The notes beneath the pieces were generated by a model that saw only the letters and a list, made by a program, of their open reading frames with translations, was not told the DNA's origin and searched no databases. Source: CAWJFJ01 sp963800065 (GTDB lineage: Bacteria; Actinomycetota; Acidimicrobiia; Acidimicrobiales; UBA8190). Taken from it: a stretch of 64,000 nucleotides of DNA. Positions 8,758 to 17,191 of the stretch are shown in pieces. The stretch covers positions 372,001 to 436,000 of the forward strand of contig CAWCZO010000011.1 of NCBI GenBank assembly GCA_963800065.1, read 5' to 3'. Position 1 is the stretch's first letter; every line of letters starts with the position of its first letter. Position numbers and translations under genes: made by a program.

Positions 8758-10035
8758 TCAGGCCGGTGGCAAACCCAGGTCGGCCCGGACCTTGTCGGCC
8801 GTGGGGGCGATCACCTGATCGGTCCGCAGGGTTTCGAACGCCGTCCCTCCGGTCTCGAGTCCCGCTCTCGTCCAGGCCCCGAGATCGCCGACCACACGGC
8901 GGAGCTGCTCCGCCAGGAGAGAGATGTCGGGGCGCGCCGCAGCGGGCCACTGCTGGGCGGCGAGCTCGTCGGCGTTGGTCTGGTAGGCGGCCGAGAGGGT
9001 CCGGATCTCGAGCGTCCTGGTGGCCAACGAGGTGGTGTCCCAGGAGGCCAACTCCACGCTGTACCGGGCCGTGGCCGCATCCAACTTGGCCGCGTCGTCC
9101 AGGTACTGGGCGGCCACACCGGTCGGTTCGGCCAGGACGAAGCCGTCGTCGTGGACGGCACTGGGGACCAGGATGATCCCGTCGGCGGCGGAGAGGGTCT
9201 GGCCGTCGGCCAGATCGAGCACCGGCGGCCGACCGTCCACCCGCAGGCTCTGGAAGGCGACCGTCGACGTCTGGGGGTAGGGCAGGTCCACCGACGCCTG
9301 GGCGCTGTCGGTCGGGTCCTCCTGCGTCCACTCCCCGGCCGAGAACGACCCCTCCACCCCGTAGGGGATCTCCTTGGTGACCGACACCGTGCTCGTCCGG
9401 TCGTCGAGGGTCACCGACCACCCGCTTCCGTTGCGGACCATGGAGGCCGCCACCAGGTCGCCCGGTCCGACGGTGCCGAGCGGTTGCGGATGGAAGGAGG
9501 CCGCCGTGTCGCTCCAGAAGGCCTCGTAGTCGGTGTCACCGGGACCGTACTTGTCCTCGGTCACACCCACCTGGATGAAGGGGGGACCGCCGTCGTCGTT
9601 CTGGGCCCCGATCCACGTCGAGGCGTGACCGACCGTCGTCTTGGCCGAGATGACGGGGACCCGCCACTGGGCGCTGATCTGGGAGACGTCACCGAGCCAG
9701 TGGTATCCGGCGAATCCGGTCAGCGGCGCGATGTACGGGGTGGCGCTGTGACCGTTGCCCGGAACCGTCGACGGGTTGGGCGCCGAGACGGCCAGGACGG
9801 TGGCCCCGAGGGCCACGGCGGCCACGGCGACGACGGCGACGATCACCGCCCGCCGGCCCCGGCGCGGCGACGGCTCTCCTCCGGGCGCCGGTCCGGCCGC
9901 GGTGACGGAGCCCGGCTCCGGTGACCCCCACTGCGGAGGTGGGACGGGACCGGCGAGGTAGGGATGCAGCTCGGGCGGGTACCACTTTCCGTCCGAGGCG
10001 ATCCACCAGCCCGGACCCTGCCACACGTCGCTCAT
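8758..10035 (-). CDS. Membrane-anchored G1-family protease with N-terminal DUF2510 domain
   Basis: A 425-residue protein with four parts: a DUF2510 motif (GPGWWIASDGKWYPPELHP, 8-25), a Pro/Gly linker, one membrane helix (about 63-84), a G1 peptidase domain (about 100-255) and an alpha-helical C-terminal part rich in Ala (about 290-425). In the protease domain, Gln155 (FIQVG) and Glu239 (EWTQED) align with the catalytic Gln/Glu pair of eqolisins, so activity outside the membrane is expected. The start has a GGAGGA sequence upstream. The helical tail is unrecognised. A 45-bp inverted repeat sits directly upstream. Confidence 0.8.
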   Translation of the reverse strand: MSDVWQGPGWWIASDGKWYPPELHPYLAGPVPPPQWGSPEPGSVTAAGPAPGGEPSPRRGRRAVIVAVVAVAAVALGATVLAVSAPNPSTVPGNGHSATPYIAPLTGFAGYHWLGDVSQISAQWRVPVISAKTTVGHASTWIGAQNDDGGPPFIQVGVTEDKYGPGDTDYEAFWSDTAASFHPQPLGTVGPGDLVAASMVRNGSGWSVTLDDRTSTVSVTKEIPYGVEGSFSAGEWTQEDPTDSAQASVDLPYPQTSTVAFQSLRVDGRPPVLDLADGQTLSAADGIILVPSAVHDDGFVLAEPTGVAAQYLDDAAKLDAATARYSVELASWDTTSLATRTLEIRTLSAAYQTNADELAAQQWPAAARPDISLLAEQLRRVVGDLGAWTRAGLETGGTAFETLRTDQVIAPTADKVRADLGLPPA

Positions 10036-10048
10036 CCTCGGCTCCTCC

Positions 10049-10093
10049 GTGTCGATCCCTCGGGGATCGACCCTCTGCCCGAGGGATCGACAC
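10049..10093. promoter_or_regulatory. 15-bp perfect inverted repeat upstream of the DUF2510-G1 gene
   Basis: GTGTCGATCCCTCGG at 10049-10063 is repeated as its exact reverse complement at 10079-10093, with a 15-base spacer. On the minus strand it lies 3' of the acetyltransferase gene and just before the ribosome binding site of the protease gene. No T-run follows, so it may be an operator or leader hairpin rather than a classical terminator. Confidence 0.6.
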
Positions 10094-10155
10094 AGCGGCG
10101 CCGATTGTTGACCGCCGGGGAGAAATCGCAGCTGGACAGGCTCTTCACCGCCCCG

Positions 10156-10602
10156 TCAGCCGGTCGGTTCCCACCGCATGTGGGCATCGGGCTGTCCCTC
10201 TTCGTTGTCGCCCTCGGTGAAGGCCACGTCGCGCCATCCCCGGGAGGCGTAGAGGGCGCGGGCCCCGGTGTTGCGCTGGAAGACCCAGAGGTCGAGCCCC
10301 GTCGGCGAGATCTCCTCGGCCCACTCGATGAGCCGGCTCCCCACCCCGGCGCCCTGGGCCCGCGGGTGGACGTTCAGGTGCTCGAGCCACGACCCCCGGA
10401 CGACGGCGAAACCGATGATCACCCCGTCACACTCCGCCACCTCCACCCGGGCCGTCGCCACCAGGTCGGAGACGAACCGGGCCGTCTCGTCGTCGGTGTG
10501 GAGGACCGGGAGATAGGTCATCCCCCGACGGGCGGCCAGGAAGACGTCGGTGATGGCCGGGCCATCGGTGGCGACGGCGGCGCGCAGGGTGACGCCGGTC
10601 AT
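10156..10602 (-). CDS. GNAT N-acetyltransferase
   Basis: A 148-residue single-domain GCN5-related acetyltransferase. The N-terminal LRAAVATDGPAITDVFLAA, the central WLEHLNVHPRAQGAGVGSRLIEWA (acetyl-CoA loop RAQGAGVG) and the C-terminal NTGARALYASRGW are typical. The acceptor is unknown. The ATG at 10602 lies only 14 bp from the divergent GTG of the riboflavin synthase gene, so their promoters must overlap coding sequence or be leaderless. Confidence 0.9.
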   Translation of the reverse strand: MTGVTLRAAVATDGPAITDVFLAARRGMTYLPVLHTDDETARFVSDLVATARVEVAECDGVIIGFAVVRGSWLEHLNVHPRAQGAGVGSRLIEWAEEISPTGLDLWVFQRNTGARALYASRGWRDVAFTEGDNEEGQPDAHMRWEPTG

Positions 10603-10616
10603 GCCACAATCATCGC

Positions 10617-11102
10617 GTGGACCGTATCGGGGTGGCCGACACCATGTTCGCCCGCTACGACATGGGCGCCGAGGCCGTCGACGAGCTGAAGCAGTGCCCC
10701 CTCTACGGCGACCGCTTCGAGATACGGCGCCGGACGGTGCCCGGATTCAAGGACCTCGGGGTGGCGTGCAAGAAGCTCATCACCGAAGATGGCTGCGCCA
10801 TCGTCGTGGCCCTCGCCATGCCGGGCCGCGCCGCCATCGACCAGGTCTGCGCCCACGAGGCCTCCCAGGGGATCATGCTGGCCCAACTCCTCACCGGCAC
10901 CCACGTCCTCGAGGTCTTCGTCCACGAGAACGAAGAGGATGATCCCGCCCGTCTGGCCGCCGTCTGCGTGGACCGGGCCCGCAAGCACGCCCGCAACGCC
11001 TACTGGATGCTCTACGAGCCGGACCAGCTCACCCGCCGCGCCGGCCAGGGTGTCCGCCAGGGCTACGAGGACGCCGGCCCCATCGTCCCGCCGACTCTCT
11101 AG
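10617..11102 (+). CDS. ribC: Archaeal-type riboflavin synthase
   Basis: A 161-residue protein that matches the archaeal riboflavin synthase (lumazine-synthase fold) rather than the two-barrel bacterial RibE. Diagnostic stretches are IGVADTMFARYDMGA at the start, RTVPGFKDLGVACKKL, IVVALAMPGR, VCAHEASQGIMLAQ and VLEVFVHENE. It should dismutate two 6,7-dimethyl-8-ribityllumazines to riboflavin. The GTG at 10617 is fixed by the conserved N terminus; no ribosome binding site fits in the 14-bp gap, which suggests a leaderless message. Its stop overlaps the stop of a truncated gene on the other strand. Other riboflavin genes are not present here. Confidence 0.88.
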   Translation: MDRIGVADTMFARYDMGAEAVDELKQCPLYGDRFEIRRRTVPGFKDLGVACKKLITEDGCAIVVALAMPGRAAIDQVCAHEASQGIMLAQLLTGTHVLEVFVHENEEDDPARLAAVCVDRARKHARNAYWMLYEPDQLTRRAGQGVRQGYEDAGPIVPPTL

Positions 11103-11290
11103 CCGAGGCCGAACCCGACCTCGGGATCTCTCTGTCGCGACCGGTCCAGACCGATGCCGCGGCCGGCCAGGAGAGCGGAGAGCTCGGCGCCCTCGATCCC
11201 GGTCGGCCCGGTCGTCGTGCCCCGCCGGCGGTCGGGTCCCCGCTCGAGGAGGAGGGACGTCACCTCGTGGCGACGCTCCGCCACTCCCGG
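11099..11290 (-). pseudogene. 3' end of an unidentified gene, cut at the island boundary
   Basis: About 63 codons with core-like GC and codon use end in a TAG that overlaps the ribC stop tail-to-tail. The readable part includes AERRHEVTSLLLERG and AELSALLAGRGIGLDRS. At about 11290-11300 the base composition drops sharply (GCAAATACCTAAG) and the coding character stops, although the frame stays open by chance. It looks like the C-terminal remnant of a gene cut by insertion. I do not recognise the family. Confidence 0.45.
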
Positions 11291-11461
11291 GGGCTGCAAA
11301 TACCTAAGCCCGAGCATTGGCCTGCTCTGGCTTCGATGGCTGGCATCGAGCTGCCGTCCTGTTGACGCTGAATGCCAGCACCATTCAGACAAGAGCCTGA
11401 ATTCGATCTTTTCGATCGACCATCCGACGGAAGTGCTCCCGTCTGTGCGAGCGTCTGATTG

Positions 11462-12859
11462 GTGAAGGCAGCCGCCATCTACGCCCGTATCTCGAACGAC
11501 TCCAGTGGCAAAGCTGCCGGCGTTCGTCGCCAGATCGCCGAGTGCGAGACCTACGCAGCGAGCCATGGGCACACAGTGGCCGAGATCTATGAGGACAATG
11601 ACATCAGCGCCTACCGGGCCAAGGTCCGCCCCGCGTACCGACGCATGTGTGAAGACGTGAAGACCGGTGCCAGGGATGGAGTCATCACCTTCCATCTGGA
11701 TCGCCTGCATCGTCACATGATCGAGCTTGAACAATTCATCATTCTGATCGATTCGAGCGGCGCCGATGTGCGCACAGTCTCGGGCGGCGATTACGACCTC
11801 TCCACCTCAGACGGCAGGGCTATGGCCCGCGTGGTCGCTGTCTTTGCCCGCAAGGAGTCGGAGGACAAGAGCCGTCGCATCAAGAGTCAGCGTCGGGAGC
11901 AGGCGAACAACGGGATCCGCAAGTCTCATGGTCGTGCGTACGGCTACAACCGAGCGCACACCCGTAAGATCCCGAAGGAGGCTGCCGTTATCCGGGAGGC
12001 GGCTGAGCGCATCCTTGCCGGAGACTCCCTACGATCCATCTGTCGCGACCTCGAAGAGCGAGGCGTACCCACCACGTCCGGCAAGGCAGCGTGGAACATG
12101 AACACGATGCGACGCATTCTGATGTCTGGACGCGTCAGCGCCCAGGTCGAGTACCTGGGTGAGATCGTGGCCAAGGGCAGCTGGCCAGCAATTCTCACCC
12201 CTGCCGAAACCACCCGGCTGCGCACCATCATGGGCGACCCAGCGCGACGAACCAATAACCGCAGTCCTCGACGTTACTACCTGACCCGCACCCTCGACTG
12301 TGGCGTATGCGGAGCGAAGATGGTGGGGGCGCCTCGTAGGGACGGCGAGAGAACCTACCGATGCCTGAAGCGTCCCGGCTTCCTCGGCTGTGGGCGCATC
12401 TGCATCAGCGCCGACCACCTGGAAGCGTTCGTCTATGACGCTGTTCTCACCCGCCTCGACACCGAGGGCCTCTACGGCCAGCTAGCGACCGCACTCGGCG
12501 ACGAAGCCCCCATCGAGGAGTTGCAAAAGGGGATCGACGAAGACAACGCAATGCTGACCTGCACAGCTGACCTCCGTGGCCGAGGGGAAATAACAGTCTC
12601 CGAATGGTTGGCAGCCAGAGCGCCTATTGCGATCCGCATCGCAGAAGCCGCTAGTCAATTGAGCTGCCTCACTCACTCGACCGCCCTCGACGGCTTCGTT
12701 GGCAATTCCGCCCACCTCCGAGAGAAGTGGGTCAACTTCTCTCCGGCCAGGAGGCGCTCAATCGTCGATGCGCTCACCCATCGGATCACCATTCGCAGCG
12801 TCGGCAAGATCGGGAGAGTCTTCGACGTCAGGCGCATTGAGATCTCCTGGCGGGAATGA
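11462..12859 (+). CDS. Large serine recombinase (phage/ICE-type integrase)
   Basis: A 465-residue site-specific recombinase. The N-terminal resolvase domain has YARISNDSS with the catalytic Ser near residue 11, a GVRRQ motif, and FHLDRLHR. A Recombinase domain follows (GYNRAHTRK onward), then a four-cysteine zinc ribbon (CGVCGAKM and, 20 residues on, CLKRPGFLGC), then a helical region and a basic C terminus. GTG 11462 is taken; TTG 11459 is one codon earlier. It lies at the island's left end, as integrases do. GC is below that of the flanking genes. An inverted repeat CGATC-tttt-CGATCG lies about 40 bp upstream. Confidence 0.93.
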   Translation: MKAAAIYARISNDSSGKAAGVRRQIAECETYAASHGHTVAEIYEDNDISAYRAKVRPAYRRMCEDVKTGARDGVITFHLDRLHRHMIELEQFIILIDSSGADVRTVSGGDYDLSTSDGRAMARVVAVFARKESEDKSRRIKSQRREQANNGIRKSHGRAYGYNRAHTRKIPKEAAVIREAAERILAGDSLRSICRDLEERGVPTTSGKAAWNMNTMRRILMSGRVSAQVEYLGEIVAKGSWPAILTPAETTRLRTIMGDPARRTNNRSPRRYYLTRTLDCGVCGAKMVGAPRRDGERTYRCLKRPGFLGCGRICISADHLEAFVYDAVLTRLDTEGLYGQLATALGDEAPIEELQKGIDEDNAMLTCTADLRGRGEITVSEWLAARAPIAIRIAEAASQLSCLTHSTALDGFVGNSAHLREKWVNFSPARRRSIVDALTHRITIRSVGKIGRVFDVRRIEISWRE

Positions 12860-13369
12860 AAGTGACAGGTCCTTACGAGTGAGGGCAAGCCGCCCGCTGG
12901 CTGTGGTGGGGGTGACCTGGGTCAGGCTTACGGCTGTGAAGGTCATCCATCTGCCCGTGTCTCCACTCGCATCATGGTCGCTCCCCGAGGACGGCGTAGG
13001 TGGCGGAGGACAATGACCGGGTGTGAGGAGCAAGCCGATTAGCTACTGGACGGACAAATGGCATCAAGGACGTTGTCGAGGTCCGAGTATTACTGGCCGT
13101 CAACGTCGTTGCTGGCCGTTTCCTCGCCATTGAGATTGGACTGTTCGTCTGAAATCTTCGTCGGATCGCAAATGGCCGTAACCGAACTTTGTAAGTTTCC
13201 GATGCTTCCCTTGATCCCGTGACGCGACTGCTCAAGGACACTCGGCTGATATGAGGGGTGGGCGGGATCCCCGACTACCGTGCGCCCTGGCCCCGTCCTC
13301 CACTGCAACCGCCCGGACCTTCTGGTACAGGTAGGTCAGCCAGGTGCTGTTGGAGTCGCCGTTTGTCGG
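12860..13369. other. Non-coding stretch in the island
   Basis: No convincing gene. Short open frames on both strands lack good starts and family signatures. At about 13280-13370 the minus strand has a readable but unrecognised fragment (STWLTYLYQKVRAVAVEDG) without a start, which may be gene debris. Confidence 0.5.
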
Positions 13370-14218
13370 CTAGCAGTCTCCTGCTTGCGTCGCTCCATAG
13401 GTAGCCTGAGCAACTGTGAACTCGCCACCGTCCGGCGAGTCCAGTTGGTTAATCAGGTCGTTGCATGAGAAGGGCTGAGTCTTGAGATAGCTCTTAGCCG
13501 AGAGGAGAGCCTGGGCGTTCCAGTTCTCGTTGAGGCTGTCGACGGCGACGGTCGCATCGTTGACCGAGTATCCACTACCATCCGGCGAGTCTAGTTGGTC
13601 GATGAGGCCCTGCTGCGAAAAGCCCTCACCCAGACTCAGATACTGCTTGGCTGACGCCACTGCGCTCTGCTGTTGCTGCGTCAGGCTGGGGACTGTCGGC
13701 GCTGGAGGAGCGGTCGTCGGTGGTGACGTTGTCGGTGGCGCAGTCGTCGGTGGCGCAGTCGTCGGCGCAGCAGTCGTCGGTGGTGCGGTCGTCGGTGGCG
13801 CAGTCGTCGGTGTAGCGAGCGTGGTGGTGGTGGTGCTCATCGTGTCGCTCGCCAACTTCTTCCTTCCGCCGCCCGTGGCTGCGCCAATGGCGGCGAGGAC
13901 GACGAAGGCGACGATCAACCAGACCCACCACGCCTTGTAAAGCGGCCGTTTGGATGGAGGCTGCGATGGCGGTATCGGTGATCCGGCTCCGGGTGGCGTC
14001 GGTGGGCGTGGACCCGCGGGGCTTGTTGGCATGGTCGCCGTTGGCGGTATGCCAGGCACCTGGGTCGTGGGAGGCGTGAGCGGTGGCGGTTGAGTTGGCG
14101 GAGGGATGGGTGGAGGCGTTGGCACGGCCGGTGGTCGATAGTCAGGGTGTTGCTCAGGTCGGTACCACTTCCCGTCGGATGCAATCCACCAGCCAGGTCC
14201 ACCACTTACGTCAGACAT
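13370..14218 (-). CDS. Ltp-family (superinfection-exclusion type) surface protein with DUF2510 anchor
   Basis: A 282-residue protein. It starts with a DUF2510 motif (GGPGWWIASDGKWYRPEQHP), then a proline-rich stretch, one membrane helix (WWVWLIVAFVVLAAIG, about 109-130), a long TTAPPTT repeat linker, and two Ltp repeats (about 190-282) with the pattern SAKxYL...GFSxxGLIDQLxSPxGxxxSVxDATxAVD. Ltp proteins of lactic phages block DNA entry by a second phage; the same job here is inference. ATG 14218 is chosen because DUF2510 begins there, as in the protein at 8758-10035; an upstream ATG at 14242 exists. Confidence 0.78.
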   Translation of the reverse strand: MSDVSGGPGWWIASDGKWYRPEQHPDYRPPAVPTPPPIPPPTQPPPLTPPTTQVPGIPPTATMPTSPAGPRPPTPPGAGSPIPPSQPPSKRPLYKAWWVWLIVAFVVLAAIGAATGGGRKKLASDTMSTTTTTLATPTTAPPTTAPPTTAAPTTAPPTTAPPTTSPPTTAPPAPTVPSLTQQQQSAVASAKQYLSLGEGFSQQGLIDQLDSPDGSGYSVNDATVAVDSLNENWNAQALLSAKSYLKTQPFSCNDLINQLDSPDGGEFTVAQATYGATQAGDC

Positions 14219-15012
14219 AGCCCAACCCCCGTCTGTGAACACTACGGTAGATCGGAATCAAACGCCTCTCCTGGCCGATGAACTATCTAAATCGCTGGCG
14301 CTAGCAAGCGGTTGGGTGCCGTCCTCCTGCTCCTGGCCGACGAGATTGATCGGCTGGCCATAGTGGTTGAATCGGTTCGTCAGGCGGGCCCGATATGAGT
14401 GATCGCGGTCCTATTCCTAATCAACGACTTCCGGTCGCTTGGCAACCTGTCGCTGGTCGGTATCCCCGCCCATGAGAAGGTCCGGTGTCAAGAGAGAGTG
14501 CAGTTGAACGGAGTTCCTGGTAGAGGACTCGCGTCGGACCGCAGACGGGGTCACGGTGGAGCGCCCGGAGCGCCCGGAGCGCCCGGAGCGCGCGAGGACG
14601 AACGACCTTGACGCCGGCGAAGACCGGCGCATCATTTTGGAGGAGCGAAGTCTCGACGGAGTTGGTCTCGCAACCACCCATTCGGTCCCGATCGGGACGC
14701 ACGACGTCGAATGCGGAAGCCGGGCTGTCTCACTCAAATATTCGGCGCCTCAGGCGCACACGGGGATACCTCGGACTCGCCCGGCCGATCTAACCAATCT
14801 CACGAACATTGGCGCTGCTCGTCCTCGAGAGGACCTTGAGCGGACCGTCAGGATCCAGCTCGTAAGGAGTCTTACTCCAGTGAGCACGGAAGGAGGCCCG
14901 CACTCATAGCGTCAAGTATGCGCTCCCTGGGCCGACCCTGGCCCGTTGCGCCCGACCCCGGTCAGGAACGGAACCTATGTGCTAGTGCCCGGTTCTCCGA
15001 CACCTCGGATCG
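14219..15012. other. Long gene-poor stretch with a short tandem repeat
   Basis: About 790 bases without a supportable gene. At 14558-14590 the 9-base unit GGAGCGCCC is repeated three times with a partial fourth copy. Open frames over it are low-complexity (Pro/Glu/Arg) and do not look like real proteins. Confidence 0.55.
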
Positions 15013-15435
15013 TCAATAGAGGCACCACTTGGCAGGCTGGATGGACAGCATCATAGCCACGGCGATGAGCAGGAGCATTCCGGCAAACGCTACCCATGGC
15101 CAGACGCGTCGGTGCCTTCTCTTTGCTGCAACTGCGAGCGCTCCTGGAACACATGTGGCCATGAGCCAAATGAATAGAACGTCTAGCCGTAACGCTTGCC
15201 GATGAGCGTTCACGGCCGCCGTGTTGTCGTTGCACACCGAATTGACCCATGATGCGACGACGGTGGCAAGCACCCCACCGACGAAGCCAACGGCTACAAG
15301 CAGCCCACCGACGACCACAAAGGTGATCCGGCGGTTTGGGCGCGCTACGGGCGGCTGGAAGTCCGTCGGATTCCACGTCTGACCATCCCATCGCCACCGG
15401 CCATCGGGTGACAACTGTCCAGGCGGCTCCACCAC
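15013..15435 (-). CDS. Small membrane protein with DUF2510-like N terminus
   Basis: A 140-residue protein. The N-terminal PGQLSPDGRWRWDGQTWNP is the short Trp-rich DUF2510-type motif. Three hydrophobic helices follow, at about 37-60, 82-102 and 110-132. The function is unknown. The GTG at 15435 is the only start that keeps the whole motif. It is the third DUF2510-like protein in 6 kb, two of them inside the island. The neighbours give no pathway clue. Confidence 0.6.
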   Translation of the reverse strand: MVEPPGQLSPDGRWRWDGQTWNPTDFQPPVARPNRRITFVVVGGLLVAVGFVGGVLATVVASWVNSVCNDNTAAVNAHRQALRLDVLFIWLMATCVPGALAVAAKRRHRRVWPWVAFAGMLLLIAVAMMLSIQPAKWCLY

Positions 15436-15612
15436 GGTTCGATGGTAATGCGTATCAACGAAGTCGTTATGGGACCGGGTCGCCTGCCGATCGGGGGCGC
15501 ACCTAGCAGCACCATCGGTGGGCCACGCCCAGGGGCCGTGTGGATCTTGACCTACGACCGGTAGCCCCGATTATCGGACCTAACGCGCCTCCCCGCCTGG
15601 TCGTCGTCGGCG

Positions 15613-16506
15613 CTAGTCAGTGAGCTTCTTCCACGTGCCCGGCGTACCGGCCTTGGTGCAGAGCCAGAGTTCTCCCGTGTTGCCCATGTAAAGCTCGCCC
15701 ATGAGATGCCTGCCGCTGGTTGGATGACCTGCCGTGCTGCCCGGAACGAGGCAAAGCTGTGCCTTGCCGCCCTGAGCCTGAACCCCGTAGCCATCGGCGC
15801 TTCCTGCACCCTGGACACCGGTTCCATTGTTCGACCATCCCTGGACGCCGTATCCGCCAGCAGAACTCTGGTCGTTACCGAAGACGGCACCCCAGCCGTT
15901 CCTGGTCGTAATTCCCACTACACCGTTACTATCGCTCGCCAGTCCCATGACGCCAGCGTTGGTGTTGCTGTCGCCTACCACTCCTGCCAATGGCGACGAC
16001 TCAATCCCGCTCACTTCGGCGCTTACGCCGTAGACGCCGACGCCGTAATTTGATGATCCCGACGTGCCGACCCCCCCACTTTGGGAGCTGAAATCTTCAC
16101 CACAGACGCCCACGCCACCGTCCGACGAGGTAAACCCGTTAATTCCATTGGCGGCGCTCGAGAATCCGTAGATGCCAGTGTTGGTGTTGCTGTCGCCTAT
16201 GACCCCTGCTGTCGCACCGGTCGCTTCGAGAAAGCCGCTCGCACCGACGCTCACGCCGTATAGACCGCTCCCGCTGCTCGTCGTGATCTCGGTGGTACTG
16301 GTCGCCGTATTCGTCTCACCGGCCAGAACGGCACTGTCTGCCGAGGCAGAGCCTGCGTCAAGCATGCTGGCTCCCACCGCTCCGACGACACCTGCCCCGA
16401 GCATCTTGAACATGTCACGTCGATTGCCGGACGAACCGTTCGCCTCTGGCTCAGACTCCAGGACTAATTGTGGCCTCGACCGACGTAGGAATGGTGGAAA
16501 AGTCAT
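15613..16506 (-). CDS. Tat-exported glycine-rich repeat protein
   Basis: A 297-residue secreted protein. Twin arginines (NRRDMFKMLGAGVVGAVGAS, 28-47) followed by ASA-D form a Tat-type signal. The body (about 70-245) is a run of short G-x-x-G repeats such as GVVGDSNTNAGVMGLAS and GIYGFSSAANGINGF, resembling beta-helix or tail-fibre-like repeats in environmental actinobacteria. The end (GELWLCTKAGTPGTWKKL) is a conserved cap for such proteins. A GGAGG ribosome binding site precedes the ATG at 16506. Adhesion or surface binding is possible but not shown. Confidence 0.7.
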   Translation of the reverse strand: MTFPPFLRRSRPQLVLESEPEANGSSGNRRDMFKMLGAGVVGAVGASMLDAGSASADSAVLAGETNTATSTTEITTSSGSGLYGVSVGASGFLEATGATAGVIGDSNTNTGIYGFSSAANGINGFTSSDGGVGVCGEDFSSQSGGVGTSGSSNYGVGVYGVSAEVSGIESSPLAGVVGDSNTNAGVMGLASDSNGVVGITTRNGWGAVFGNDQSSAGGYGVQGWSNNGTGVQGAGSADGYGVQAQGGKAQLCLVPGSTAGHPTSGRHLMGELYMGNTGELWLCTKAGTPGTWKKLTD

Positions 16507-16729
16507 GTCGCCCCGCCTCCTTCTGGGCAGCCGTTGCCGCCATCACCGCTTCGGGGAAATGGTAACGGGGCGGACCGGTTTCCGCTCAGAGATCTGGACT
16601 CCGCCAGGACTGTGACGACGGTGGACCGCTCAAGAGCGTCAGCCAGGCCGCCCGGTCACCGCTTTTGCCGGGTCCAGGTCGCCCTGTTAGGTGCTGGCTC
16701 GGCCAAGCCGCCCCATGCCAGAACACCTG

Positions 16730-16891
16730 TTACCGGGCGTGCCGGCTGAGCCTGTCCAACACTGCGCCCAACCGACCCACCTCGTCGGCCAAGAGAAGCA
16801 GGACCGCCCCCAGCCGCTTCGTGGCGTCGTCGGCTGGCCCGAGATCGGCCACCACCTGACGAGCCAAACGGGTCGCCTCTGACGTCGACAT
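16730..16891 (-). CDS. Small helical protein (53 residues)
   Basis: A short frame from ATG 16891 to TAA with a protein-like sequence: MSTSEATRLARQVVADLG, then an amphipathic helix with leucines at heptad spacing (LGAVLLLLADEVGRLGAVL) and a basic end. No ribosome binding site is obvious. It could be a coiled-coil partner protein or chance. I do not recognise a family. Confidence 0.4.
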   Translation of the reverse strand: MSTSEATRLARQVVADLGPADDATKRLGAVLLLLADEVGRLGAVLDRLSRHAR

Positions 16892-16936
16892 GCCCGCGCA
16901 CGCTACGGGCCGGGTGTGACGGCTCGACCAGGACCG

Positions 16937-17191
16937 CTACCGGGCTGACCGCCGCCCTGCCTTCTGGGCCGCCTTGGCCGGCCGACGTCCCCTGGTGAAG
17001 CTGAATCCTTCCTCCCGAAGCACCCGTTGTACCAAGTCATATCCCAGGTCCCAGCCTTCAGGAATGCAGGGAAGACTTCCGTCGCACCCGGTGGGGATTG
17101 GGCCAGAGGCGTTGTCCAGAAATGCCGAGTATGTTTTTTTCGCAGCTCTTGCGTCGGCGGTATCGAAGGTGGGGCTATGGCCAAGGCACAT
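16937..17191 (-). CDS. Hypothetical small protein or gene remnant
   Basis: 84 codons on the minus strand. The C-terminal half (GWDLGYDLVQRVLREEGFSF, then a Lys/Arg/Ala-rich tail) reads like real protein; the first part overlaps the start of the divergent sedolisin gene by 15 bp and may not be translated. It has no recognisable family and may be the surviving 3' end of a longer gene. Confidence 0.3.
   Translation of the reverse strand: MCLGHSPTFDTADARAAKKTYSAFLDNASGPIPTGCDGSLPCIPEGWDLGYDLVQRVLREEGFSFTRGRRPAKAAQKAGRRSAR

Noticed and set aside
12880..13016. Small plus-strand frame after the recombinase
   Set aside because: 46 codons from a GTG with no clear ribosome binding site, family or conservation evidence.
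14558..14590. CRISPR-like array
   Set aside because: Only a 9-base head-to-tail repeat with no spacers.
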